The notes under the pieces were generated by a model. The model made no database searches. It worked only from the letters and a program-made list of their open reading frames with translations, and was not told the origin of the DNA. Made by a program: the position numbers and the translations under genes. Below are positions 1 to 6,364 of a DNA stretch of 13,405 nt, piece after piece; the stretch's first letter is position 1; every line of letters begins with the position of its first letter. This DNA comes from Thermoplasmata archaeon (GTDB lineage: Archaea > Thermoplasmatota > Thermoplasmata > Thermoplasmatales > GCA-001856825). Where the stretch lies: positions 1 to 13,405 of the forward strand of contig JAKBNO010000004.1 of assembly GCA_021831005.1 (NCBI GenBank), written 5' to 3'.

Positions 1-35
1 ACGCCATCCGGCTTAATCAAAACGAGAGTTCTCAA
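1..35 (-). CDS. ndk: Nucleoside diphosphate kinase, N-terminal fragment (runs off left edge)
   Basis: The reverse strand reads TTG AGA ACT CTC GTT TTG ATT AAG CCG GAT GGC, giving MRTLVLIKPDG, the characteristic first strand of nucleoside diphosphate kinase (family pattern ERTLVLIKPDGV). The enzyme transfers the gamma-phosphate of ATP to nucleoside diphosphates through a phosphohistidine that lies outside the window. The start is a TTG at 33-35, preceded by a strong Shine-Dalgarno (GGAGGAGAT, about 36-45) placed directly after the rpl24e stop. The order L7Ae-S28e-L24e-NDK is a known archaeal gene string and supports the call. Only 11 full codons are visible, so nothing can be said about the active site. 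Confidence 0.85.
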   Translation of the reverse strand, partial: MRTLVLIKPDG

Positions 36-47
36 AATATCTCCTCC

Positions 48-347
48 TCAGCTTTCTTTTGGAGGTTCTACGGCTTCCCCTTTTTCTTCCTTAGGCGCTT
101 CAACCGCAGGAGCTTTGGGCTTCGGAACCGTTTCCTTGGAGAACTTGATCCTGTGTGCTTTTTCCTCTCTTCCCTTTTCCGTCCACCTGACCCTTCTTGG
201 CTCTCTGCGAAGCTTGAGGAAATTCTTCTCGCATTTCATATTGTCAAAATAGAGAACTGAACCATCTCTCTTGATGTACATCTTTCCTGTTCCGAATTCT
301 ATTTTAGATCCGCAGAATGAACAGTGCCTTGTTTCCGTAAGAATCAC
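48..347 (-). CDS. rpl24e: Large-subunit ribosomal protein L24e (eL24) with an altered zinc knuckle
   Basis: The 99-residue product matches eL24 over residues 8-57: C9-x2-C12, GTGKMY, RDGSVLYF, KCEKN and RREPRRVRWT are family hallmarks. The protein binds the large ribosomal subunit through a small zinc-binding domain. The usual ligand set is C-x2-C followed by C-x3-C. Here the second pair reads D35-x3-C39, so one ligand Cys is replaced by Asp. Residues from about 60 on form a low-complexity tail rich in Lys, Ala, Pro and Glu, longer than in many archaeal eL24 proteins. The start is a GTG that overlaps the rps28e stop in the string GTGA, which indicates translational coupling. No other start codon lies between this GTG and the first zinc Cys. 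Confidence 0.93.
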   Translation of the reverse strand: MILTETRHCSFCGSKIEFGTGKMYIKRDGSVLYFDNMKCEKNFLKLRREPRRVRWTEKGREEKAHRIKFSKETVPKPKAPAVEAPKEEKGEAVEPPKES

Positions 348-556
348 CTCACCGAAAGTTTCCTTGCTTCCCTTGCCGTTTCCTTGAGCATGAGGATGTC
401 TCCGATCCTGACCGGGCCCATCACGTTTCTCGTTAGAACCCTTCCCTGGTCTCCTCCTGCAAGTACCTTGATCTTGACTTGGGTCGCCTCTCCTGCCATT
501 CCTGTCCTACCAACAAGCTCCACGACTTCGCATGGAATGGCGTCGTTCTCTGGCAT
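344..556 (-). CDS. rps28e: Small-subunit ribosomal protein S28e (eS28)
   Basis: The 70-residue product has the full length of the family and its core signature: GRTGMAGEATQVKIKV in the OB-fold, then GRVLTRNVMGPVRIGDILML and the closing ETAREARKL. eS28 is a small-subunit protein of archaea and eukaryotes located near the mRNA exit channel. The ATG lies 13 bases after the rpl7ae stop, with a weak Shine-Dalgarno (GAGTGAT/GTGA) in between. The stop overlaps the GTG of rpl24e by four bases. It is the second gene of the L7Ae operon and nothing in it is unusual. Confidence 0.97.
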   Translation of the reverse strand: MPENDAIPCEVVELVGRTGMAGEATQVKIKVLAGGDQGRVLTRNVMGPVRIGDILMLKETAREARKLSVR

Positions 557-569
557 TTCACATCACTCT

Positions 570-938
570 TTATTTCTTGATTTCCTTGAACTTGTCTGTA
601 AGTTCTGTCAACAGTTGCTTTCCATTTCCTGGTTCGATGATTGCAACAGCGGCGGAACTCTTGAGCTTTACTTTCTGCCCGAGGTCCTCTTTCTTCTGAA
701 CGTAGAAATAGGGTATCCCCTTTTCCTCACAGAGGAGCGGTATGTGAAGTATTACTTCTGGGGGCGTGATGTCTTCTGCTATCACGACAATTTTTGCTTC
801 CCCTCTCTCCACTACCTTTGTAACCTCGTTTGTTCCCTTCTTTATCTTTCCTGTTTCGGATGAAACCTCCACAAGCTGCATCGCCTTTGCTCTTAAGTCG
901 TCTGGCGTTTGGAACCTTACATAAGTTGTTTCTGCCAT
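570..938 (-). CDS. rpl7ae: Ribosomal protein L7Ae (kink-turn-binding protein)
   Basis: The 122-residue product matches archaeal L7Ae throughout: the KKGTNEVTKVVERGEAK segment that contacts kink-turn RNA (about residues 34-50), VVIAEDITPPEVILHIPLLCEE (about 51-73), IPYFYV, and the SSAAVAII strand. In archaea L7Ae is a ribosomal protein and also the core protein of box C/D and H/ACA RNPs and of RNase P. The ATG at 936-938 is preceded by a strong Shine-Dalgarno (GGAGGTAA, about 943-950) and is the first cistron after the TATA box near 995. Unlike most transcripts in this window, it has a leader of roughly 30 bases. Confidence 0.97.
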   Translation of the reverse strand: MAETTYVRFQTPDDLRAKAMQLVEVSSETGKIKKGTNEVTKVVERGEAKIVVIAEDITPPEVILHIPLLCEEKGIPYFYVQKKEDLGQKVKLKSSAAVAIIEPGNGKQLLTELTDKFKEIKK

Positions 939-990
939 TATCTTACCTCCTTCACTTTATCAGTCATTGGTCTTTGGATAGTTTATGAGG

Positions 991-999
991 ATATAAAAA
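991..999 (-). promoter_or_regulatory. TATA box of the rpl7ae-rps28e-rpl24e-ndk operon
   Basis: On the minus strand the sequence reads TTTTTATAT. With the usual archaeal spacing of about 25 bases, transcription would start near 970, leaving a leader of about 32 bases that contains the GGAGGTAA ribosome-binding site of rpl7ae. It lies in the 133-base gap between two divergent genes. The assignment is by motif and spacing only. Confidence 0.6.
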
Positions 1000-1042
1000 G
1001 TTTAGGCGATATCTAACTTTGGGAGAGATTCTTACCAATGGT

Positions 1043-1060
1043 GAAAAGAGTAAATATATT
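1043..1060 (+). promoter_or_regulatory. BRE/TATA of the small membrane protein gene
   Basis: A purine-rich BRE-like stretch (GAAAAGAG) is followed by TAAATATATT at 1051-1060. The TATA centre is about 22 bases upstream of the ATG at 1078, the spacing expected for a leaderless archaeal mRNA. This spacing favours the ATG at 1078 over the upstream TTG at 1072. Confidence 0.65.
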
Positions 1061-1077
1061 ATTTTGTTAGATTGCTG

Positions 1078-1461
1078 ATGGATAGTAGAAAACGAAGAAT
1101 GGTCAAGTTGACTTCCATATTCGTTGCTCTAGAGACAGCATTTATGTACTATGTCATAGGTTTATTCTATCTCAGTAGAATACCGGGTACCCCATTCCAA
1201 TACTTTCCAGGTCTTGGTTACTTCATCAAAACGTTCTTCCCTGTTTACTGGGATGTCAACTATCAAAACTCTCCCGGTGAACATATAATCACGCACCTAC
1301 AAGTAGGAGCAGCACTTGTCCAGTTTCACAATGGAGAACATTTCATTCTAGGGTTCTGGTATGGCCTAATAATTGCAGCTACAATAACTGCTATTGTATA
1401 TATCTTTGAACTCAAGAATTTTGATAAGACGAAACCAAAAGCACTCACTCAGGCTGTCTGA
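1078..1461 (+). CDS. Small two-helix membrane protein, function unknown
   Basis: The product is 127 residues from the ATG at 1078; a TTG two codons upstream is possible but fits the TATA spacing less well. Helix 1 spans about residues 11-32 and helix 2 about 89-110. Both ends are basic (DSRKRRMVK; KNFDKTKPK), so by the positive-inside rule both termini face the cytoplasm and the roughly 55-residue middle segment faces outward. That segment is aromatic- and proline-rich (PGTPFQYFPG, FFPVYWDV) and carries four histidines just before helix 2 (H69, H73, H84, H88). I do not recognise the family. A small subunit of a respiratory or other membrane complex is possible but is only a guess. It stands alone, divergent from the ribosomal operon. 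Confidence 0.75.
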   Translation: MDSRKRRMVKLTSIFVALETAFMYYVIGLFYLSRIPGTPFQYFPGLGYFIKTFFPVYWDVNYQNSPGEHIITHLQVGAALVQFHNGEHFILGFWYGLIIAATITAIVYIFELKNFDKTKPKALTQAV

Positions 1462-1883
1462 GTAAATTCTCCCGTAAAATCCTAAAAGGACAGAATGACC
1501 GACGAGTGTCTAAGAAAAGAAAAAATTGGACAAGTTTCAGTTTTGAGAGCGTGCTGCTTGTTGCCTTAATCACGCAGAGTTTGTAACTATTCAAACTACC
1601 TAGAAATTTGAGTTATTATACTGCAAAATCAGATGTTCCAAGAAGGTACCTTGGCAAAAGGGGGTCTACGTGATAATAACGAAGTCAGAAGGAGAGAATC
1701 GGGAATAGTGAACCAGACCAACGATTAGATAGCGTGTTAGACGAAGTTTATTTATTTGCAGGTAGGCAAGTAGTGGAAAGTTCGTTAGAAGCTGGAGATG
1801 AATAAGACTTCTACTAAGTGTTCTTTAATGTTTGCGATTGCAAAGTGTGTTTCTCGTGTTCAGTGGGGTATTCATAAAATGGA
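1462..1883. other. Gene-poor interval of about 420 bases
   Basis: No RNA gene or convincing ORF is visible. It holds a 10-base palindrome (AAGGTACCTT, 1643-1652) inside a CCAAG/CTTGG arm pair; a stop-free plus-strand frame from 1680 to a TAA at 1803-1805 with protein-like composition but no good start; and a 34-codon ORF from ATG 1798 that runs into the tail of the opposite gene. These may be remnants of a decayed gene. No T-run terminator is evident after 1461. Confidence 0.5.
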
Positions 1884-2798
1884 TCATCCAGTTACAGTGT
1901 AATCCCTGCTTGAATTCAGAGAAACGTTGTAGGACTTGGATACCCCCTGGTACACCAGGTAGAGAGTGTAATTTCCCGGAAGGAGGTTGAAGGAATACTG
2001 ACCATTCCCAGGGATCGTTTCGTTGAGGTCAGAAATCTTTAGCACGGCAGGGGATAAGAGATTTTGAACTGAAATCCTGAGTGTTACGGGTGGGGTGTTG
2101 TAAATGTTGACACTGGCATACTTCATGTAGACGACCGTCGAGGGAACACTAGTGAGATTGTGTGAGAATGGCATCCAGTCCATTACGTATCCACTCGGGT
2201 AACCGCTCGTCCCATACTGAACGTTTGAGAAGTTGTATGAGATTCCTGGAAGGGTCTTGTTGAAACCATAGATCTCCTCGTATATCGTAAAGCCAGCAAA
2301 TGAATGATTACCAATTTTCTGGTTTGTTTCCATGGTAAAGTTGTCACCACCGGTCTGAGCCGTGAAGGTGTTGCTGTCAAACTTGAAGAGGATGTTGCCT
2401 TTGTCCACGTACATAGACATATTGTGATCACCCGGACTGATCAGATTCCAGCGGGGCTGAAAGATATATTTTATCGTTCCGTTCAAGGTTTGTGTGTACG
2501 AATATGTGGAGTAGAACTTCCCCATGTAAGAAGTGATCCCCAACTGGTCGTAGCTGTTGTTGCTGTCCCATATTGAAAGGACAACATAATAGACGTCATT
2601 CTTGAGGTTCGGGCCGTCCTTGAAGTCCACGCTGGCTGATACGTAGTTCGTATATTTTGCAGGTCCGCTGTAGACAGCACCTAGGTAGACGTGTGAACCC
2701 GTCGGCGTGTCTTTGTGGGTTTCGTTGGTGTAGTAGACGTACAGTCCCAGTCCTGCCACTACTATCAAAACTGCGATCAGGACTGCTGTCGATTTCAT
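1884..2798 (-). CDS. N-terminally anchored extracellular protein with many N-glycosylation sequons
   Basis: The product is 304 residues from the ATG at 2798. This start is preferred because a TATA box (TTTTAAAA) is centred 24 bases upstream; a TTG at 2813 would add five residues and sit too close to it. Residues 3-22 form one hydrophobic helix (STAVLIAVLIVVAGLGLYVYY) after a single Lys, a membrane anchor or uncleaved signal. The rest is beta-rich and extracellular in character: Tyr, Asn, Ser, Thr and Gly dominate, and about 13 N-x-S/T sequons are visible (NET, NGT, NMS, NFT, NHS, NKT, NLT, NYT and others). The last 50 residues (NETIPGNGQYSFNLLPGNYT) resemble a PEGA or carboxypeptidase-regulatory-like beta-sandwich repeat. 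No catalytic motif was seen. It is a lineage-type surface protein, function unknown. Confidence 0.85.
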   Translation of the reverse strand: MKSTAVLIAVLIVVAGLGLYVYYTNETHKDTPTGSHVYLGAVYSGPAKYTNYVSASVDFKDGPNLKNDVYYVVLSIWDSNNSYDQLGITSYMGKFYSTYSYTQTLNGTIKYIFQPRWNLISPGDHNMSMYVDKGNILFKFDSNTFTAQTGGDNFTMETNQKIGNHSFAGFTIYEEIYGFNKTLPGISYNFSNVQYGTSGYPSGYVMDWMPFSHNLTSVPSTVVYMKYASVNIYNTPPVTLRISVQNLLSPAVLKISDLNETIPGNGQYSFNLLPGNYTLYLVYQGVSKSYNVSLNSSRDYTVTG

Positions 2799-2817
2799 TG
2801 ATTCGCTGAACAATATG

Positions 2818-2825
2818 TTTTAAAA
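2818..2825. promoter_or_regulatory. Symmetric TATA element in a divergent promoter region
   Basis: The sequence TTTTAAAA is a perfect palindrome. Its centre lies 24 bases from the minus-strand ATG at 2798, which is leaderless spacing. It is the only good TATA candidate upstream of the plus-strand GTG at 2867, where it would give a leader of about 20 bases. Use in both directions is an inference. Confidence 0.45.
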
Positions 2826-2866
2826 ATAGTTTTGGTATCCCGTCTTCATTTTGCAGATATTATGAA

Positions 2867-3304
2867 GTGCACCCAAGGAATCTTGATTTAGGAGTTCACG
2901 ATACTGCCAGAGTGTCAGAATACGAAAACTTGCAGAAGGAGATCAAGAAACTCGATCTCGGCAAGGTCAATTCCGTCCTTTTCCCTTACAACAAGAGTTC
3001 ATCCCACATCACAATTGAGACAGATGAATTCACTTCTATATGCCCCAAGACTGGAATGCCAGACTTCGGAAAGATAACGGTACAGTACCTTCCTGACAAG
3101 AGGATAATCGAATTGAAGTCTCTCAAACTCTATCTTCACAGGTACAGAAATGTCGGTATATTCCAGGAGAACGCCGTCAACAAGATACTCGAGGATCTCG
3201 TGAAGAGCTGTTCACCGAAATTCATGGTGGTAATTGGAGAATTCAATGGGAGGGGCGGACTCAGGACTAGAATTACTGCTAGATTCGAAAGAGTTAAGAG
3301 TTGA
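2867..3304 (+). CDS. queF: QueF-family protein (7-deazaguanine tRNA modification; reductase or archaeosine amidinotransferase)
   Basis: The 145-residue protein is a single (unimodular) QueF domain of the tunnelling/T-fold class. Visible landmarks: EFTSICPKTGMPDF with the thioimide-forming Cys59 and Asp66; E82-L-K-S-L-K-L-Y89, which fits the classical QueF motif E(S/L)K(S/A)hK(L/Y)(Y/F/W) tied to NADPH binding; YRNVGIFQEN (93-102) with the substrate-binding Glu101; and GEFNGRGG. In bacterial QueF the residue before that Glu is a conserved catalytic His (FHE); here it is Gln100. In archaea the related QueF-L converts preQ0 in tRNA to archaeosine without NADPH, so the activity cannot be fixed from sequence. 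The GTG start at 2867 lacks a clear Shine-Dalgarno; GTG 2912 is an alternative. It stands alone, divergent from the surface-protein gene. Confidence 0.88.
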   Translation: MHPRNLDLGVHDTARVSEYENLQKEIKKLDLGKVNSVLFPYNKSSSHITIETDEFTSICPKTGMPDFGKITVQYLPDKRIIELKSLKLYLHRYRNVGIFQENAVNKILEDLVKSCSPKFMVVIGEFNGRGGLRTRITARFERVKS

Positions 3305-3364
3305 CATTACATTTTAGTGCGTTCCCTTTGGAATAGCGCTTGATCAGTGATAGACGCTGGACGA

Positions 3365-3456
3365 CGGGGAACTACAGGGATTTTTGGGCCCCTTGGTGAG
3401 TTATGGCGTGTCGCCTATCTGTGATCCCAAGGCCAGAAAAAATCCCACATCCCCCG
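3365..3456. other. Long imperfect hairpin between convergent genes (structured RNA or bidirectional terminator)
   Basis: A nested inverted repeat fills the centre of the 202-base gap. Outer arms CGGGG (3365-3369) and CCCCG (3452-3456) enclose a 7/5 internal loop. Then GGGATTTTT (3377-3385) pairs with AAAAATCCC (3438-3446), GGCC (3387-3390) with GGCC (3431-3434), and TTGG (3393-3396) with CCAA (3427-3430). A short GGCG-TGT-CGCC hairpin (3405-3415) caps it. That is about 26 base pairs in 92 bases, in a region richer in G and C than the other gaps. The arms put a T-run on each strand, facing the two incoming transcripts, so it could end both. No promoter of its own is obvious. A separate ncRNA or a decayed mobile element with terminal repeats are alternatives. 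Confidence 0.55.
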
Positions 3457-3506
3457 GAAAGGTCAGAGGGGATGATAATGACTCTCCTTGTTAATTCCGG
3501 GGAATA

Positions 3507-4745
3507 CTAAAATTCCGCTCCCCTTATGCTCACTATCCTGAAACCCAGGGATGTGAAAGTTTTCCTTATTTTGGAAAGGGGCTCGTGCCCGTATATCTTA
3601 AGCTTGGCGGTGATCTTCTGCTTTCCGACCCCTATGTCTTCACCGAACAGCTCGGTATGAAGTTCCTCCACATTCAGCTTCATATCGGCGAACAGCTCTA
3701 TCGCTTTCTTCATTTCCGATGGGACGTTGTTCACGATGAAACTGATGATGAATTCTCTCCCATTTTCTAATAGATTCTTTTCAATGATCTGTGAGAGCAG
3801 CGGCATGTCAACATTACCTCCAGAAATCAGTGCCACTACCTTTTTCCCCTTCACATTGACCTTCCCTTTTATCAACGCGGCAACTGAAGCAGCACCGGCC
3901 GGTTCCGCCACGATTTTGCCCCTCTCGAGGAGAGTGAACATCGCATGGGATATCTCCTCGTCGCTCACCGTCACAATCTGGTCGACATATCGCTTTGCTA
4001 TGCTGAGCGTGAACCCGGATGGTGATTTCACAGCTATTCCATCTGCAATCGTATCCACCGAGTCAAGTTTCACTGGTTTCCCTTCTTTGAGCGAGCGTTT
4101 CATAGCGGCGGCGTTCTCAGCTTCTACACCAATGACTTTTCCCTTGTAACCCCTCTCCTTGAGATAGGTTGCAATTCCTCCTATGAGTCCTCCGCCCCCG
4201 ATTGGCACGAGGATATAATCGAAATCATCCATCTCGTCCAGAATTTCCATTGAGATTGTTCCCTGACCTGCTACGACATACCTGTTGTCGAATGCGTGCG
4301 CGAAAATCTTACCTTCTTCTTTTGCAATTTTCTTGGCTCTCTCGGTAGCCTCGTCAAACGTGTTTCCATACAGCAGCACCTCTCCTCCGTACCTCTGCGT
4401 GGCAATCATCTTCACAGGGGGTGCGAACTGTGGCATGACCACGAGTGACTTCAATCCGAGCATTGAGGATGCGAGGGCAACTCCCTGTGCGTGGTTTCCC
4501 GCGCTGGCGGCCACCACATCTTTCTTGATCCTGCTTATTAGATTGTAAGCTCCCCTGATCTTGAATGACCCTCCCTTCTGGAGGTTCTCCAGTTTCAGGT
4601 AGACTTCTCCCCCACTCAGATCGCTTATTGAGCTGGAACGTTCTATGGGAGTGTTTTTTATGACCCCTTTCACTCGGTCATAGGCTTCTTCTACGTCCTT
4701 CCAAGTCACTGTTTCAGAGTAATCCGGTGATGTTCCCCCTTTCAT
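3507..4745 (-). CDS. ilvA: Threonine ammonia-lyase (biosynthetic/catabolic threonine dehydratase) with C-terminal ACT-like domain
   Basis: This PLP enzyme converts L-threonine (and often serine) to 2-oxobutyrate and ammonia. The 412 residues carry the fold-type II signature: PLP-lysine K62 in GGSFKIRGA, SAGNHAQG (81-88), the phosphate loop GGGGLIGG (183-190), and SGGN (308-311) near the pyridine nitrogen. Residues about 331-412 form a single ACT-like regulatory domain, as in about 400-residue TdcB-type enzymes rather than the long IlvA with two ACT units. The ATG at 4745 lies inside the fhs tail (32-base overlap), with AGGAAG about nine bases upstream. A GTG at 4709, just after the fhs stop, would give a 400-residue protein whose start (VTWKDVEEA) matches homologues better but has no ribosome-binding site. 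It is the last gene of the kbl-ftcd-fhs operon, consistent with threonine catabolism. Confidence 0.93.
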   Translation of the reverse strand: MKGGTSPDYSETVTWKDVEEAYDRVKGVIKNTPIERSSSISDLSGGEVYLKLENLQKGGSFKIRGAYNLISRIKKDVVAASAGNHAQGVALASSMLGLKSLVVMPQFAPPVKMIATQRYGGEVLLYGNTFDEATERAKKIAKEEGKIFAHAFDNRYVVAGQGTISMEILDEMDDFDYILVPIGGGGLIGGIATYLKERGYKGKVIGVEAENAAAMKRSLKEGKPVKLDSVDTIADGIAVKSPSGFTLSIAKRYVDQIVTVSDEEISHAMFTLLERGKIVAEPAGAASVAALIKGKVNVKGKKVVALISGGNVDMPLLSQIIEKNLLENGREFIISFIVNNVPSEMKKAIELFADMKLNVEELHTELFGEDIGVGKQKITAKLKIYGHEPLSKIRKTFTSLGFRIVSIRGAEF

Positions 4746-6348
4746 CTATATTAACTTCCTCAGAGATGGGATGTTTTGGAAGACCTGGCATCGTCATGAT
4801 CTCGCCAAGCAAAGGCACTGCAAACCCTACCCCAGTTGAGAGCATAATGTCCTCTATTGTGATGGTGAAATTCTTCGGCCAGCCAAGCTTTGTCTGGTCA
4901 TCGGTTATGGAGTACTGAGTTTTCGCCATGCAGACATCCAGGAAATCTAATTTTTCATCCTTCACTCTCTTCAATACTCTCATCGCTTTCTTAGAATATT
5001 CAATTTTTGACGCTCCGTAAACTTTTGTAGCTATGCTCTCAATTTTCGATTTTACCGGGTCATCTTTCTCGTAGGTGAAGTTGATCTTTTTCGGAGCGGA
5101 TGAATCCCTGTCCAGTATCTCTACGACTGTTTTAGCTAGGTCAACGCATCCGTCCCCTCCCTTCAGGTACCCTTCGTTCAATTCCATTCTGTAACCTTTC
5201 CTCTCCACTTCCTGTCTCAAGTACTGGATTTCTTCCTCCCTGTCATCCTTGAATCTGTTAAGTGAAACGACAAAAGGGAGACCATATCTTTCCAAGTTAC
5301 CCAGATGGAAGAACAGGTTCTCTATTCCCTTATGGATGAATTCCATTCCGCCATTCTCTGTTGGTTTCATTCCACCATTGTGCTTTATGGCCTTTACAGT
5401 AACCACGAGAACTACAAGGTCAAGATTATATCCGGTCCTTCTCAGAACGATGTCGACGAATTTCTGTGCCCCGAGGTCTGAGCCGAAACCTGCTTCAGTG
5501 ATAACGTAGTCTGCAAGCTTGAGCGCTATCTTGTCTGCCTGTACGCTGTTGTGGCCATGCGCTATATTTCCAAATGGTCCTATGTGAACGAATCCTGGAA
5601 CACCTTCGGAAGTCTGTACCAGGTTTGGCTTTATGGTGTTCTTGAGCAGAGCAGCCATCGCCCCTTGCGCTTTGAGGTCCCCCGCAGTCAATCTCTTGCC
5701 TTCTTTCGTGTAACCGACGGTTATCTTTGATAGCATATCCTTCAGCATCTCGTAATTCTCAGCAAATCCCATGATCGCCATTATTTCGGAGGCTGGCGTA
5801 ATCAGGAATGTGTCTTCAGCTAGTGCTCCACCCTGATCACCCATTCCCACCATTACCTGTCTCAATGAACGATCGTTCATGTCGATCGTTCTCTTCCATG
5901 CAATCTTTTTCGCGTCGAACCCGAGTTCATTTCCGTGGAAAATGTGGTTGTTCACGATCGCAGATAGGAGATTATGTGCCGCTGATATCGCGGGAAAATC
6001 TCCCGTGAAATTGAGGTTTATCTCGTCGGCCGGCTGCAACTGGCATCTACCTCCACCGGTTCCCCCTCCTTTTATTCCAAAGTTGGGTCCGAGAGAAGGT
6101 TCCCTGATTGTGACCATTGACTTCTTTCCAATTTTCTTCAACCCCTGTGAAAGACCGATGGTGGTTGTTGTCTTCCCCTCTCCGGCCGAGGTCGGGTTAA
6201 TCGCCGTTACCAGGATCATTTTCCCGTTCTTCTTTCCAGACAACCTTTCCAAAATTGTCGGGTTCACCTTGGCCATGTACTTTCCATATTGTTCGAGCTC
6301 ATCCGCAGTAATTCCCAATTCACTTGCAATTTCACTTATCAATTTCAT
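4714..6348 (-). CDS. fhs: Formate-tetrahydrofolate ligase (10-formyl-THF synthetase)
   Basis: The enzyme interconverts formate + ATP + THF and 10-formyl-THF + ADP + phosphate. In an amino-acid degrader it can run towards ATP and formate. The 544 residues cover the whole family length. Visible motifs: the P-loop NPTSAGEGKTTTT (51-63), EPSLGPNFGIKGGGTGGGRCQ just after residue 80, FTGDFPAISAAHNLLSA, and EAGFGSDLGAQKF. The ATG is preceded by a near-perfect Shine-Dalgarno AAGGTGA (6353-6359) four bases upstream and 16 bases from the ftcd stop, so it is translated as an internal operon gene. Its last 32 bases overlap the proposed threonine ammonia-lyase start. Together with ftcd it shows that this organism uses tetrahydrofolate, not only tetrahydromethanopterin, for one-carbon transfer. 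Confidence 0.97.
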   Translation of the reverse strand: MKLISEIASELGITADELEQYGKYMAKVNPTILERLSGKKNGKMILVTAINPTSAGEGKTTTTIGLSQGLKKIGKKSMVTIREPSLGPNFGIKGGGTGGGRCQLQPADEINLNFTGDFPAISAAHNLLSAIVNNHIFHGNELGFDAKKIAWKRTIDMNDRSLRQVMVGMGDQGGALAEDTFLITPASEIMAIMGFAENYEMLKDMLSKITVGYTKEGKRLTAGDLKAQGAMAALLKNTIKPNLVQTSEGVPGFVHIGPFGNIAHGHNSVQADKIALKLADYVITEAGFGSDLGAQKFVDIVLRRTGYNLDLVVLVVTVKAIKHNGGMKPTENGGMEFIHKGIENLFFHLGNLERYGLPFVVSLNRFKDDREEEIQYLRQEVERKGYRMELNEGYLKGGDGCVDLAKTVVEILDRDSSAPKKINFTYEKDDPVKSKIESIATKVYGASKIEYSKKAMRVLKRVKDEKLDFLDVCMAKTQYSITDDQTKLGWPKNFTITIEDIMLSTGVGFAVPLLGEIMTMPGLPKHPISEEVNIDERGNITGLL

Positions 6349-6364
6349 TAGTTCACCTTCGAAA

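Noticed and set aside
324..863. 179-codon plus-strand ORF across the ribosomal genes
   Set aside because: It is antisense to rps28e and rpl7ae, whose protein matches are unmistakable; its own translation has no recognisable features.
2799..2813. TTG start for the surface protein (five extra residues)
   Set aside because: It sits only about 8 bases from the TATA centre, so it would not be on the transcript; ATG 2798 has leaderless spacing.
3365..3460. Reading the convergent-gap hairpin as an H/ACA guide RNA
   Set aside because: An internal loop and a TGA/TGA pair are present, but no ACA box follows the lower stem and the upper stem is longer than the usual pocket-to-kink-turn distance; kept only as a generic structured element.
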